Shown: piece by piece, positions 52,948-62,418 of the stretch
Numbering within the stretch: position 1 is the first letter of the stretch
Layout of the letters: every line of letters begins with the position of its first letter
Source: Wolinella succinogenes DSM 1740
Lineage (GTDB): Bacteria > Campylobacterota > Campylobacteria > Campylobacterales > Helicobacteraceae
Length of the DNA: 64,000 bases
Assembly (NCBI RefSeq): GCF_000196135.1
Contig: NC_005090.1
Location: forward strand, 1,622,001 to 1,686,000
Reading direction: 5' to 3'
The notes under the pieces: generated by a model
Database searches by the model: none
Seen by the model: only the letters and a program-made list of their open reading frames with translations
Told to the model about the DNA's origin: nothing
Translations under genes and position numbers: made by a program

Positions 52948-53400
52948 CTAAAGTGCCTTGAGTTCTCGATCCAGCCGTTTATACCACGATTCTAATCGTT
53001 CCCTCTCCTCTTTGAGCTCCAAGCTAGAAGGAGCCCCGCTTCCCATGGAGGCAAACTGCTCTAGCGTCATCTTCACTAGCCACTCCAATCGCCTCTTCTG
53101 CTCCAAGCTTAGCTTAATCCCAAGCGAGTGCTCTATCTCCCCTTTTCGCTCCTTGGCCTCCCTCAAAAGCCCCTGCCACTCTCGCTCTTTTTTGGCCTCT
53201 TTGAGAACACTCATGGCTAGCCGATTGTAAGGGTCCAAACCCAGCGATTCTTGCGCCAATCGCTCTGCCTCTTTGTATTCACCTCGCGAGAGCTCGTATT
53301 GAGCCAAAAAAGCCCCTTGATAAGAGGGGGTGAAGTAAAGGTAGGTCAAAAGTCCAAACGCCAAAAGCGCCAACAGGGCAAAAAGCGGGGTTTTATTCAC
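52948..53400 (-). CDS. Small membrane-anchored TPR-like protein
   Basis: A 150-residue protein with one N-terminal membrane helix (PLFALLALLAFGLLTYLYF) and a helical domain with a TPR-like pair (YELSRGEYKEAERLAQESLG, LDPYNRLAMSVLKEA). The rest is charged coiled coil. The start GTG overlaps the stop of the DUF374 gene (GTGA). It separates that gene from the PilM/N/O-like set and could be a periplasmic partner. Function unknown. Confidence 0.55.
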   Translation of the reverse strand: MNKTPLFALLALLAFGLLTYLYFTPSYQGAFLAQYELSRGEYKEAERLAQESLGLDPYNRLAMSVLKEAKKEREWQGLLREAKERKGEIEHSLGIKLSLEQKRRLEWLVKMTLEQFASMGSGAPSSLELKEERERLESWYKRLDRELKAL

Positions 53401-54023
53401 TCTATCTCCTCGGTCATCTTGGCATAAATGAGTGTTTTAGCCTCCTCTAGGCCAAGCCCTGATAGATCAAAAGGATCCCGCGCAATGAGCGTCACCCTAG
53501 AGAAGGGCTTGGGGATAAAAAACTTATCCCAACTCTTTAGCTGCCACGCCTCCTCAAAAAAGGCTCGAAAGACCACAATAGGACGCTCCGTCTTTTGAGA
53601 GATCATCACGATTCCATCCGCCACGCTATGGTAGGGTCCCCTAGGTCCATCAGGCGTGATGGCAATATCCCCTCCTCCTTCTAGCTCTCTAATGGCCCCA
53701 AGAAGCACTCGCTTAGCCCCCTTGCTGCTTGAGCCTCGCAAAGTCTTGAAGCCAAAAAAACCAATCATTCGTGCGATAATCTCTCCATCAAAATGGTCAC
53801 TAATCATCACCGAGATTCTTGGCTTAGCTCTGATTTGACGATACAAAAAGGGCTGAAGCAACAGCTCTCCATGCCAAAACGCCACGACAAAGGAGCTCTC
53901 TTTAGAGATTTTCTCACTCACCACGAAGCGTTTTTTGCAACTCCAAAAAAGCAAACGCGTGATGCAGTATCCCAAAAAAGGCAAGATAGCCAGCGCCAAA
54001 GCGCGTCCCGTCTCTTTTTTTAT
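53397..54023 (-). CDS. DUF374 lysophospholipid acyltransferase-fold protein, candidate LpxJ
   Basis: About 208 residues from the preferred start. The acyltransferase-like core has [11 protein letters not shown] (the H-x4-D/E site), [15 protein letters not shown] and ITPDGPRGP. From memory, the H. pylori member of this family beside miaB was shown to be LpxJ, a UDP-2,3-diacylglucosamine hydrolase of lipid A synthesis. The frame has no ATG. ATA (54021-54023) overlaps the miaB stop TAA exactly as ATGA overlaps do, and AGGAG lies 7 bases upstream. It gives a reasonable N terminus ([15 protein letters not shown]). The first standard start, TTG 53999, has no ribosome site. An ATA start is rare and needs proof. 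Confidence 0.75.
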   Translation of the reverse strand: MKKETGRALALAILPFLGYCITRLLFWSCKKRFVVSEKISKESSFVVAFWHGELLLQPFLYRQIRAKPRISVMISDHFDGEIIARMIGFFGFKTLRGSSSKGAKRVLLGAIRELEGGGDIAITPDGPRGPYHSVADGIVMISQKTERPIVVFRAFFEEAWQLKSWDKFFIPKPFSRVTLIARDPFDLSGLGLEEAKTLIYAKMTEEIE

Positions 54024-55327
54024 AGCGGCTCTCCTATCAAAAAGGCTCGATAGGCCTCTTTTATTCTCACGGGAGTGATTCTACCCAAAAACTCCTCGCC
54101 CCCCTTCATCCTCACCATCTTTCCTGTATCCGTGCGCCCCTCGCACCACCCCTCATCCCTTCTTTGATGCTCCCAGAGTACGGAGTGAATCGCGCCGACC
54201 TCTTTTTGATTCAGCTCCTCCAATATCTCTTTGTGGCGCGCTTGCAGTCGATGAAGTCGCTCGCTTGCCACCTCCTCATCCACGAGATTCTCCCATGAGG
54301 CTGCTTCAGTGTGAGGTCTTGGTGAATAGACAAAGCTATAGAGCGTCTCAAAACGCACTCTCTCTAGCACCTCCATCGTCCCTAAAAAATCCTCCTCGCT
54401 CTCTCCGGGGAATCCTACGATAATATCCGTTCCAATCGTCGTCTCTGGAGCAAGCGCCTTGAGTCTTTCAACGCGATTGATAAACCACTCTTGGCTATAG
54501 CCACGCCTCATGAGCGAGAGGATTCTTGTAGAGCCGCTCTGGAGGGGCATATGGATGCTTTTGCAGATCTTGGGATTGCTCGCAAACTCCTCCAAAAACT
54601 CATCATCCATATGAAGAGGATGGGGCGAAGTGAATCGAAGGCGCTCGATTCCCTCCACTTGGCTAAGCTCGCGCAAAAGCTCGGTAAAGCTGATCTTTGG
54701 ATGAGCCGAAGAGAATCGCCGTCCATAGTGATTGACATTCTGCCCCAAAAGCAAAATCTCCTTCACCCCTGCACTAGCAAGCCGTCTTGCCTCTCCCAAA
54801 ATCAGATCACTAGGCACGGATATCTCTTGCCCGCGAGTGTGCGGCACGATGCAATAGGCGCACTTTTTATCGCACCCTATGGAGATATTGACCATCGCCT
54901 TGTAATCGTTTCGGCTTCCTGTGGCAAAGACATAGCTGCTATCATCATAATCTGTCGCCACCTCGACCGCCTTCTCTTGGTGAATCACTCGCGAAATCTT
55001 GGAGACATTGCGCGCGCCAAGCACAAAGCTCACGCTGGGTGCCTTTTTAAGAATCTCACTCCCTAAATGGCTCGCGGTGCATCCGCACACGCCGATCTTG
55101 GCCTCCTCTTTTTTCTCTTTGCTAAACTGTCCGATCTCAGAGAAGAGCTTGCGTTCAGGCTTCTCTCGGACACTGCAGGTATTGATGAGAATGAGATCAG
55201 CCTCTTTGGGATCATCAGTGAGGGTGTAGCCCTCTTTGGCTTCAAGCTCAGCGATCATATGCTCACTATCTCGCACATTCATCGCGCATCCGAGCGTCTG
55301 AATGAAAAGTTTTTTACTCACGGTCAA
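54020..55327 (-). CDS. miaB: tRNA 2-methylthio-N6-isopentenyladenosine synthase MiaB
   Basis: A radical-SAM methylthiotransferase of 435 residues acting on i6A37 of tRNAs that read U-starting codons. The UPF0004 domain has [27 protein letters not shown] and VCGCTAS; the radical-SAM motif is [12 protein letters not shown] domain at the C terminus. The start could be TTG 55327 or GTG 55321, two codons on; AAAGG precedes both at different spacing. The stop TAA overlaps the likely ATA start of the DUF374 gene. This synteny (HP0268-miaB-HP0270) is known from H. pylori. Confidence 0.93.
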   Translation of the reverse strand: MTVSKKLFIQTLGCAMNVRDSEHMIAELEAKEGYTLTDDPKEADLILINTCSVREKPERKLFSEIGQFSKEKKEEAKIGVCGCTASHLGSEILKKAPSVSFVLGARNVSKISRVIHQEKAVEVATDYDDSSYVFATGSRNDYKAMVNISIGCDKKCAYCIVPHTRGQEISVPSDLILGEARRLASAGVKEILLLGQNVNHYGRRFSSAHPKISFTELLRELSQVEGIERLRFTSPHPLHMDDEFLEEFASNPKICKSIHMPLQSGSTRILSLMRRGYSQEWFINRVERLKALAPETTIGTDIIVGFPGESEEDFLGTMEVLERVRFETLYSFVYSPRPHTEAASWENLVDEEVASERLHRLQARHKEILEELNQKEVGAIHSVLWEHQRRDEGWCEGRTDTGKMVRMKGGEEFLGRITPVRIKEAYRAFLIGEPL

Positions 55328-55412
55328 ATTGCCTTTGTTATGGATAAAATTTCGGGATTTTGATACTTTTTTGGTTGGAGAGAGGATTTTAAAGAGAGGG
55401 TGTCAAAACATA

Positions 55413-55437
55413 GAGGCGGGGTCGGCGAGACCGCCTC
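55413..55437 (-). terminator. GC-rich hairpin between the HP0268-like gene and miaB
   Basis: GAGGCGG and CCGCCTC form a 7-bp stem with an 11-base loop. It lies after the HP0268-like stop and is followed on the minus strand by TATGTTTT, a poor T-run. It could end the small gene's transcript or influence miaB expression. Confidence 0.4.
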
Positions 55438-55460
55438 AAACAGCCAGCTCCAGAAGCGTT

Positions 55461-55703
55461 TTAGATGATGTGCACCTCATACATATAGTCGCTCTCATCT
55501 AGCCCATAGCGAATCTCTCGAAAATAGACGCTACGCCCTTTGGACTCGAAATAGTCGATGAGATTCATCATGTCTTTGTGAGAGTTGTCTTTGTCAAAAT
55601 AGAAGATCTTCTGGCCTTTGGCTTCCAACCTCTCTTCAAGCTTCTCTACCGAAATCTTCGTGGGCTTTCCCTCTATTTCGGTGCGTGCTAGTTTAATATC
55701 CAT
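55461..55703 (-). CDS. HP0268-like small protein
   Basis: An 80-residue protein resembling H. pylori HP0268, which sits in the same place before miaB. The central sequence FYFDKDNSHKDMMNLIDYFES and the end FREIRYGLDESDYMYEVHI are the conserved parts. HP0268 has been reported as a small nuclease of Smr-like fold with metal-dependent nicking and RNase activity; for this protein that is inference. I start at ATG 55703 with AGGAAGG upstream; nine more codons could be read from a TTG. Confidence 0.65.
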   Translation of the reverse strand: MDIKLARTEIEGKPTKISVEKLEERLEAKGQKIFYFDKDNSHKDMMNLIDYFESKGRSVYFREIRYGLDESDYMYEVHII

Positions 55704-55825
55704 GCGTGTTGTGCCTTCCTCTCTTTTCAAGACTAAAAATGGATGGATTTTATCGGCTTTTGGCTTAAACTCTAAGCGAGTTTTCCCTGAGAGTCAAATA
55801 AAGCCCGTACAAAGTAATCTTATTA

Positions 55826-55831
55826 TATAAT
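55826..55831 (+). promoter_or_regulatory. -10 box of nusA
   Basis: TATAAT within ATTATATAATTATAG, 55 bases before the nusA start; upstream of it is AAAGTAATC with no clear -35. Confidence 0.4.
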
Positions 55832-55885
55832 TATAGACTACACCGAAAAAATCACCCCCAAATATCACATGAAGGAATCACAACT

Positions 55886-57013
55886 TTGGAAAAAATCTTA
55901 GACATCATCGAACTCATCGCTTACGAGAAGGGTCTCAAGATCGATAGCGTCGCGGGCGCCGTCAAAGAAGCCATCATCATCACCGCCAAAAAGAGTCTAG
56001 ATGAGCATATCGCCTATGATGTAGAGATCGACAAGAAGAACAAGACCCTCAAACTCTATCAGAAGATTCTCGTCTGCCCCCCAGGTGATGAGCGTCTATC
56101 TAGCGATCCTGACAACCATATCTCTATCACCGAAGCCAAGGAGATGGATGAAGAGGTCGAAGTGGGTGATGAACTAAGATATGAGTTAAGCCTAGAAAAT
56201 ATGAGCCGAAGCGCCGTGAACACCCTCTACAAAGAGCTTGAATTCCACATCCAAAGACTCATTGAGACCCAGCTTTTTGAAAAATACAAATCCCAAGTAG
56301 GGAAGATAGTCTCAGGAAGCGTGGTGAGGGTGGATGATGAGGGGAATACCTTTGTCGAAATTGATGAGATTCGCGCCTTCTTGCCCAAGAAAAATCGAAT
56401 CAAAGGAGAGAGTTTCAAAGTCGGTAATGTCGTGGGGGCGATTCTCAAGCATGTCTCCATTGATCGCAAAAATGGCATCCAGATCGAGCTCTCCCGCACC
56501 ACCCCCAAACTCCTTGAAGAGCTGCTCCGCCTTGAAGTACCCGAGATCAAAGATGGAGATGTGACGATCGAAAAATGCGCTCGAATCCCAGGCGAGCGAG
56601 CCAAAGTCGCCATCAGCTCCTCTAGCCCCAAGATCGATGCAGTGGGCGCGACCGTGGGGGTCAAAGGAGTGCGAATCAACGCCGTGGGCAAAGAGCTCAA
56701 AAATGAAAACATTGACTGTATCGAGTATTCGCCCATCCCTGAAATGTTTGTCGCGCGCTCCCTTTCTCCTGCGCTCATCTCTAGCGTCAAGATCGATGGC
56801 ACCAAAGCCATCGTCACCCTCCCTAGCGAGCAAAAGCCTAAAGCCATTGGCAAAAACGGCATCAATATTCGCCTCGCCTCCATGCTCACAGGCTATGAAA
56901 TCGAGCTCATCGAGCAGGGCGGGGTCTTGGGTATCCCTACCGCTTCACTCACCCAAACCCCCAAAGAAGAGAAAAAAGATATCAGCTCACTCGCCTCACT
57001 CTTTAAAGAGTGA
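55886..57013 (+). CDS. nusA: Transcription termination/antitermination factor NusA
   Basis: NusA, 375 residues, binds RNA polymerase and promotes pausing, termination and rRNA antitermination. An N-terminal RNAP-binding domain (residues 1-125), an S1 domain around SGSVVRVDDEGNTFVEI, and two KH domains with GVKGVRINAVGKEL and AIGKNGINIRLASMLTGYEIEL are visible. It lacks the C-terminal acidic repeats of E. coli NusA, as expected outside gammaproteobacteria. The start is TTG 55886, with AAGGA upstream. A good terminator overlaps its stop. Confidence 0.93.
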   Translation: MEKILDIIELIAYEKGLKIDSVAGAVKEAIIITAKKSLDEHIAYDVEIDKKNKTLKLYQKILVCPPGDERLSSDPDNHISITEAKEMDEEVEVGDELRYELSLENMSRSAVNTLYKELEFHIQRLIETQLFEKYKSQVGKIVSGSVVRVDDEGNTFVEIDEIRAFLPKKNRIKGESFKVGNVVGAILKHVSIDRKNGIQIELSRTTPKLLEELLRLEVPEIKDGDVTIEKCARIPGERAKVAISSSSPKIDAVGATVGVKGVRINAVGKELKNENIDCIEYSPIPEMFVARSLSPALISSVKIDGTKAIVTLPSEQKPKAIGKNGINIRLASMLTGYEIELIEQGGVLGIPTASLTQTPKEEKKDISSLASLFKE

Positions 57014-57033
57014 GAAGCGATTGCTCACTTTTT
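57005..57033 (+). terminator. Rho-independent terminator of nusA
   Basis: AGTGAG and CTCACT form a 6-bp stem around AAGCGATTG, flanked by AAAG and TTTTT. The stop codon lies inside the hairpin. This is the clearest intrinsic terminator in the window. Confidence 0.7.
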
Positions 57034-57079
57034 AATCAAAAACTTTTCTCCTTTAATCTTCTCTACGAAAAAATTACAT

Positions 57080-57085
57080 TATAAT
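57080..57085 (+). promoter_or_regulatory. -10 box of the first porin gene
   Basis: TATAAT 35 bases before the ATG, at the same relative place as in the second porin gene. The leaders share CAACACAAAAGGAGA before the start, a copy of one duplicated promoter region. Confidence 0.55.
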
Positions 57086-57119
57086 TACCGCCTTTTCATT
57101 CAACACAAAAGGAGATGAG

Positions 57120-58427
57120 ATGAAACTAGCAAAAATCAGCCTCGCGGCTGCAGTAGCACTCGGCGCGCTCTCTACAGCGAGCTTCGCCCAACCCCTCGAA
57201 GAGGCGATCAAAGGTGTGGATGTCAGCGGTATGCTTCGATACCGATACACCGATGATCGATTCAAAAACGCTAGCCATGCCAGTGGCGATAACAACACTG
57301 ACGCTAAGCACGCATGGAGAGTCAACGCTGACTTCAAAACCCCAGTGGTGAACAATGTAGCCTTTAACCTTGGTATTGTCTATAACAATAGCAACAACAC
57401 TAACAAGGGAAGCGGAACAGAACCCGGTCAAGGAACAGAGCAGTTCTTTGGAACAGGTCTTGGTGCGGGTGAGGATGGCAAGTTTGGCGTGGCCACTTTC
57501 TACGCGACCATCACCCCCTCTAGCACCAACACCGTGATCAATGTGGGTAAAATGAGACTTGACACTCCCGTGACTGACGCTCTAGATGACCGAGGCACAG
57601 GGATTATCGCTCTTAATAGCGACCTGCCCCACTGGACATTCGCGGGTGTAGCCCTTGATACATGGGCACTCGATGATGTGAATGCACCCGGAACAACTTC
57701 TGTCACCAAGGGTCTATATTCTGTAGCCGCTCTAGCCAACTATGGTGATTTCAATGCTCAGGTTTGGTATTTCAATGTAACAGACGCGCTCAAAAGCTTG
57801 ATCTTCACCGAGCTATCCTACAAATATGACTTCTTCAGCATCAAGGGTCAGTATGCCTACAGCGATCTTGAAAATGGCGACAGCGGTCTCTTTGGTAAAA
57901 ACTACCTAGGAGCTGGCAATGCTCTACCCAACAAAAACGCCCTCTACACACTCGAAGCAGGCGTGAGCTTCGCTCCTGTGAGTGCAAGAGTGGGCTATAT
58001 CGGCTCTGACAAAGATGGCTACAAAGTCTCTTTTGACAACCAAGGCACCTACAGCATGGGGGGCAAAATTTGGAACGACCTAAGCATCACAGGCGTGAAC
58101 TATAGCCCCGTCTCCGAAGCTCCTGTTGCGGGCGAAAAAAGAGAGTTAGAGGTGTTCTATGGCGCTGTGGATGTGGATGTGACCGATACATTGGCTCTAG
58201 GCCTAGAGTATGTCAAGGGTGAAAACAAAATCACCGATGCGGCTGGCTCTGACAAAGTCAAATTCCAAGAGATCACCCCTACCGTGACCTACCAATATAG
58301 CAAAAATCTCACCCTCTCTTCCTATTATGCAATGCTTAAAGTGAAAAACGATAGCCTAAAAAACAATCCTGGCTACGCTGATGCCAAGCAAAATGAACTT
58401 CGATTTGAGGCGCTTTACAAGTTTTAA
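57120..58427 (+). CDS. MOMP-type outer-membrane porin, first copy
   Basis: A 435-residue beta-barrel of the Campylobacter major outer-membrane porin (PorA/OprD-like) type. The signal peptide (LAKISLAAAVALGALSTASFA) is followed by the mature start QPLEEAIKGVDVSG, alternating beta strands and a C-terminal strand ending in aromatic F (RFEALYKF), as expected for BAM-dependent barrels. It shares with the second copy long segments such as ADFKTPVVNNVAFNLGI and GTEQFFGTGLGAGEDG. Porins admit small solutes; selectivity unknown. It has its own TATAAT and strong AAAAGGAGATGAG ribosome site. Confidence 0.88.
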   Translation: MKLAKISLAAAVALGALSTASFAQPLEEAIKGVDVSGMLRYRYTDDRFKNASHASGDNNTDAKHAWRVNADFKTPVVNNVAFNLGIVYNNSNNTNKGSGTEPGQGTEQFFGTGLGAGEDGKFGVATFYATITPSSTNTVINVGKMRLDTPVTDALDDRGTGIIALNSDLPHWTFAGVALDTWALDDVNAPGTTSVTKGLYSVAALANYGDFNAQVWYFNVTDALKSLIFTELSYKYDFFSIKGQYAYSDLENGDSGLFGKNYLGAGNALPNKNALYTLEAGVSFAPVSARVGYIGSDKDGYKVSFDNQGTYSMGGKIWNDLSITGVNYSPVSEAPVAGEKRELEVFYGAVDVDVTDTLALGLEYVKGENKITDAAGSDKVKFQEITPTVTYQYSKNLTLSSYYAMLKVKNDSLKNNPGYADAKQNELRFEALYKF

Positions 58428-58441
58428 GCCTCTCTTAACCC

Positions 58442-58470
58442 ACTCTTTTGGAGGTTTCCTCCAAAAGAGT
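58442..58470 (+). terminator. 13-bp hairpin after the first porin gene
   Basis: ACTCTTTTGGAGG and CCTCCAAAAGAGT pair perfectly around TTT. No T-run follows on the plus strand (TAACC), so efficiency is uncertain, but it cleanly separates the tandem genes. Confidence 0.6.
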
Positions 58471-58545
58471 TAACCAAACCGTAACCTTTCGCCCCTCCCC
58501 TCCCCTAATTTCGCCCCTCGTATTGCATTCTCATTCCTTTTTGTA

Positions 58546-58551
58546 TATAAT
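58546..58551 (+). promoter_or_regulatory. -10 box of the second porin gene
   Basis: TATAAT (as TATATAAT) 43 bases before the ATG; the leader contains the shared CAACACAAAAGGAGA motif, showing that the promoter was copied with the gene. Confidence 0.55.
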
Positions 58552-58593
58552 CGATGCGTTGATTGAACTTCACCCAACACAAAAGGAGAATGA

Positions 58594-59919
58594 ATGAAAC
58601 TAGCAAAAATCAGTCTAGCTGCTGCAGTAGCGCTTGGCGCGCTCTCTACAGCGAGCTTCGCACAGCCCCTCGAAGAAGCCATCAAAGGCGTAGATGTAAG
58701 CGGATACCTCCGATATCGATACAATGATGATCGATACAGCGACAGAAACAATGTGAAAGATGCATCTGAAACGAGTGCGACTCATCAATACAAAGTGAAA
58801 GCGGACTTCAAAACCCCCGTAGTGAACAATGTCGCTTTCAACTTGGGAATCCTCTACCACAACGATCAAGCAACCACTAACAGGGGAAGTGGAACAACAC
58901 CCGGTCAAGGAACAGAGCAGTTCTTCGGAACAGGTCTTGGTGCGGGCGAGGATGGCAACTTCGGTGTGAGCACCTTCTATGCAACCTACACTCCAGATAG
59001 CACCAAAACAACCGTCATGATCGGTAAACAGCTCCTCAACACTCCTGTAACCAACGCAGGCGATGAAGATAGAGGAACAGGTATTCTTGCTCTCAACAGC
59101 GATATCCCCAATTGGACCTTCGCTGCAGGTGCTTTTGATACCTTTGCCATCAATGACCTTATGAAGGGCTACATAGGCAATGAGAGATCAGTCACTAAAG
59201 GGCTTTACACTCTCGCTGCTTTGGCTAACTATGGTGATTTCACTGCTCAAGCATGGGCATTCGCTATCGAAGATGTCGTTAAAAATCTCTTCTTCGTAGA
59301 ACTTGCTTATAAATACAGCATGTTTGGCATCAAGGGTCAGTATGCTTATGCTGCACTTGATAATGGCGACAATGGTCTCTATGGCAAGAATTATCTTGGA
59401 GCTGGAGATGAATTGGCCAAGAAAAACTCTCTATACACCATTGAAGCAACAGTAGACTACAAGCCTGTTGACTTTAAACTCGGCTACATCGGCTCTGGAA
59501 ACGATGGCTACAGCGTCTCCCTAGATGATGAAGGTAAATTCAGCAAAGCGGGTAAACTCTGGTGGCAAAATAACGCTACTGGTGTCTCCATTAGCGCCCT
59601 TCCTCTTGGCTCTAAAGCCCTCCCAGGAAAAGATGAAGAAGATGAGTTGACCGTGGTCTATGTTGATCTTGGATACAAAGTCCTTGACAATTTGAGACTA
59701 AACATTGAGTATGTGGACGGAGAAGCGAAATTCAAAAGTCCTGGCGTAGCAAATGATAAACGAGAGTTTACTGAGCTTACTCCTGGGTTCAACTATCAAT
59801 ACAGCAAAAATCTTAACCTTTCTGGTTACTATGCAATGCTCAAAACAGATACTAACACACCTGGAGAAGAAGACGAGAAACGAAATAGAGCTCGACTTCA
59901 AGCTCTTTATAAGTTCTAA
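58594..59919 (+). CDS. MOMP-type outer-membrane porin, second copy
   Basis: A 441-residue paralogue of the first porin. The signal peptide and first 40 residues are nearly identical to copy one (LAKISLAAAVALGALSTASF), as are conserved barrel parts, while surface-loop regions (residues about 48-65 and 310-350) differ. The C terminus ends in F (RLQALYKF). This pattern is typical of tandem duplication followed by loop divergence or gene conversion. The two could give different solute selectivity or antigenic surfaces. ATG 58594 is preceded by AAAAGGAGAATGA. Confidence 0.88.
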   Translation: MKLAKISLAAAVALGALSTASFAQPLEEAIKGVDVSGYLRYRYNDDRYSDRNNVKDASETSATHQYKVKADFKTPVVNNVAFNLGILYHNDQATTNRGSGTTPGQGTEQFFGTGLGAGEDGNFGVSTFYATYTPDSTKTTVMIGKQLLNTPVTNAGDEDRGTGILALNSDIPNWTFAAGAFDTFAINDLMKGYIGNERSVTKGLYTLAALANYGDFTAQAWAFAIEDVVKNLFFVELAYKYSMFGIKGQYAYAALDNGDNGLYGKNYLGAGDELAKKNSLYTIEATVDYKPVDFKLGYIGSGNDGYSVSLDDEGKFSKAGKLWWQNNATGVSISALPLGSKALPGKDEEDELTVVYVDLGYKVLDNLRLNIEYVDGEAKFKSPGVANDKREFTELTPGFNYQYSKNLNLSGYYAMLKTDTNTPGEEDEKRNRARLQALYKF

Positions 59920-59948
59920 GAATCCCCTCTCATCTCCTTCAGACCTTT

Positions 59949-59962
59949 GCGGGTTTTCCCGC
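59949..59962 (+). terminator. Small hairpin after the second porin gene
   Basis: GCGGG and CCCGC enclose TTTT, then GGGGGTTTGTTATC follows. The stem is only 5 bp, extended perhaps by G-T pairs. It is the only candidate terminator before aspS. Confidence 0.4.
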
Positions 59963-60076
59963 GGGGGTTTGTTATCTCTCCTCCTTTTTTAATCCTCCCC
60001 CTTCCTTAACCTTCCCACAGCTCCACTATGTTAGAATCGTCTATTATTTTCTGCATAAGCAACAGGAGTGTATGTT

Positions 60077-61831
60077 TTGAGAACCCATCTGTGCACACAA
60101 TTAGGAGAGGGGAATATCGGCGAAGAGGTGATTCTATGTGGGTGGTGCAACACCTACCGCGATCATGGCGGCGTCATCTTCATCGACCTTCGAGATAAAA
60201 GCGGCATCATACAGCTCGTCTCCGATCCAGACGATAGTCCCAAAGCCCATGAAAACGCTAGAGTCGTCCGAGACGAATTCGTCCTCATCGCCAAAGGCAA
60301 AGTGCGCGCTAGAGGCACTGGATTAGAAAACCCCAAGCTTGCCACGGGCAAAATTGAGGTGATCTTAGAGGAGCTCATCATCGAAAACAGAAGCCTCACG
60401 CCCCCTATCACCATCGGTGATGAGAGTGTGGGTGAGGATCTGCGTCTTAAGTATCGATTCCTCGATTTGCGCAATCCCAAGGCCTATGACACCTTCAGGC
60501 TCCGAAGCAAAGCCGCGATCGCCGCGCGAAACTCTTTGGATGGCATGGGATTTTTAGAGGTGGAGACCCCTATCCTCACCAAAGCCACCCCAGAGGGCGC
60601 GCGCGACTATCTCGTGCCTAGTCGAGTCCACCCCGGAGAGTTTTTTGCCCTGCCCCAATCCCCCCAACTCTTCAAGCAGCTTCTCATGATCTCAGGCTTT
60701 GATCGCTATTTTCAGATCGCCAAATGTTTCCGAGACGAAGATTTGCGTGCAGATAGGCAGCCTGAATTCACCCAGATTGATGTGGAGATGAGCTTCTGCG
60801 ACCAAGAAGATGTGATGGGAGTCGCCGAGAAGCTTTTGGGCGATATTTTTAGCGCTTGCGGACACACCATCCCTGAGCACTTCCCTCACCTAACCTATGA
60901 CAGAGCCATGGAAGAGTATGGCTCGGACAAACCCGACCTCCGCTTTGAGATGCCGCTAGTGGAAGTGATCGATCTTTTTGGCGATTCAAACAACGAGATT
61001 TTTGCCAAAATCGCCCAAGATTCTAAAAAGAATCGCTTCAAAGCCCTCAAAGTCAAGGGCGGAGACCTCTTCTTCACTCGTAAAACCTTGGGAGTCTTGG
61101 AGGAGTTTGTCAAGAAATTTGGCGCGGCAGGTCTTGCCTATATCCAAGTCAAAGAGGAGGGACTCAAAGGTCCCTTAGTGAAATTCATGAGTGAGCGTTC
61201 CCTCTCTCTCCTCCTAGAGCGCCTAAACCCCGAAGTGGGAGATATCATCTTCTTTGGTGCGGGCGAGAAGAAGAGCGTTTGGGACTACATGGGACGATTG
61301 CGCCTTGAGGTCGCCAAGCAGATGGGACTCATCGATCCCAATCAGCTCTGCTTCCTTTGGGTGGTGAACTTCCCCATGTTTGAAAAAGATGAAGGCAAGG
61401 TCAAAGCCCTTCACCACCCCTTCACCATGCCCAAGAATCTTGACTGCGAGGATGTCGAAGAGATCAGCTCTATTGCCTATGATGTCGTGCTCAATGGCGT
61501 AGAGCTTGGTGGAGGAAGCATCCGTATTCACCAAGAAGCGATCCAAAAGCGCGTCTTTGACCTCCTAGGTATCGCCCCAGAAGAGGCCCAAGAGAAATTT
61601 GACTTTCTTCTTGAGGCACTCAAATTTGGTGCGCCTCCCCATGGCGGCTTTGCGATTGGCTTTGATCGGCTCATCATGCTGCTCACCCAATCCCCAAGCA
61701 TCCGTGATGTTATCGCTTTCCCCAAGACACAAAAGGCCACTTGCCCTCTCACGAGCGCCCCAAGCCCCGTGAGCTCTGAGCAGCTCAAAGAGCTTCACAT
61801 TCGTATCAAAGAGAAAACCCAAACCCACTAA
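60077..61831 (+). CDS. aspS: Aspartyl-tRNA synthetase (possibly non-discriminating)
   Basis: A class II synthetase of 584 residues. The OB-fold anticodon domain starts with [26 protein letters not shown]; class II motifs follow in [43 protein letters not shown] (with the GAD insertion after it) and [13 protein letters not shown]. Campylobacterota lack AsnRS and use GatCAB, so AspRS may also charge tRNA-Asn; that is family knowledge, not seen here. I start at TTG 60077 ([10 protein letters not shown]) because AGGAG lies 8 bases upstream; the GTG at 60068 overlaps that site. Confidence 0.93.
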   Translation: MRTHLCTQLGEGNIGEEVILCGWCNTYRDHGGVIFIDLRDKSGIIQLVSDPDDSPKAHENARVVRDEFVLIAKGKVRARGTGLENPKLATGKIEVILEELIIENRSLTPPITIGDESVGEDLRLKYRFLDLRNPKAYDTFRLRSKAAIAARNSLDGMGFLEVETPILTKATPEGARDYLVPSRVHPGEFFALPQSPQLFKQLLMISGFDRYFQIAKCFRDEDLRADRQPEFTQIDVEMSFCDQEDVMGVAEKLLGDIFSACGHTIPEHFPHLTYDRAMEEYGSDKPDLRFEMPLVEVIDLFGDSNNEIFAKIAQDSKKNRFKALKVKGGDLFFTRKTLGVLEEFVKKFGAAGLAYIQVKEEGLKGPLVKFMSERSLSLLLERLNPEVGDIIFFGAGEKKSVWDYMGRLRLEVAKQMGLIDPNQLCFLWVVNFPMFEKDEGKVKALHHPFTMPKNLDCEDVEEISSIAYDVVLNGVELGGGSIRIHQEAIQKRVFDLLGIAPEEAQEKFDFLLEALKFGAPPHGGFAIGFDRLIMLLTQSPSIRDVIAFPKTQKATCPLTSAPSPVSSEQLKELHIRIKEKTQTH

Positions 61832-61845
61832 AAAGGACGAAAAAC

Positions 61846-62418
61846 ATGAAAAAACTCTTCCTCATCATCGGCGCCCCTGGTAGCGGAAAGACCACAGACG
61901 CAGAAATCATCGCCAAAAACAATCCCGATTCTATCAATCACTACTCCACGGGCGAACTTCTCCGCGCCGAAGTAGCCAGCGGTAGCGAACGCGGCAAGAT
62001 CATCGAAGGCTTCACCAGCAAAGGCAATCTTGTTCCCCTAGAGATCGTGGTCGAAACCATCGTGAGCGCCATCAAAAACGCTCCCAAAAATGTCGTCCTT
62101 ATTGATGGCTACCCCCGAAGCACCGAGCAGATGGAGGCACTCGATAAGATTCTAAAAGAGGAGAGCGATGTTGAGCTCACCAATGTGATCGAGGTCGAGG
62201 TGAGCGAGCAAGTCGCCTGCGATCGCGTGCTAGGGAGAGCCAGAGGAGCCGATGACAACGCCGAAGTCTTCAGGAATCGCATGAGCGTCTATCTCGCCCC
62301 CCTCAAGCCTATCCAAGCGTTCTACACAGCCAAAGGCATCTTGCACAAGATCAATGGCGAACGAACTATCGAGGAGATCGTGAGCGAAATGGAAGGATTC
62401 ATCAAGAGCCGACTATGA
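61846..62418 (+). CDS. adk: Adenylate kinase
   Basis: Interconverts ATP plus AMP with two ADP. The P-loop is [16 protein letters not shown] near residue 8, followed by [17 protein letters not shown] and the AMP motif [11 protein letters not shown]. The LID is short (GRARGADDN), so there is no zinc finger; 190 residues is normal for this class. It follows aspS by 14 bases and overlaps the CinA-like gene by four bases, as in an operon. Confidence 0.93.
   Translation: MKKLFLIIGAPGSGKTTDAEIIAKNNPDSINHYSTGELLRAEVASGSERGKIIEGFTSKGNLVPLEIVVETIVSAIKNAPKNVVLIDGYPRSTEQMEALDKILKEESDVELTNVIEVEVSEQVACDRVLGRARGADDNAEVFRNRMSVYLAPLKPIQAFYTAKGILHKINGERTIEEIVSEMEGFIKSRL

Noticed and set aside
57014-57119. nusA-porin cotranscription
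   Set aside because: A stem with T-run follows nusA and the porin has its own -10 box.
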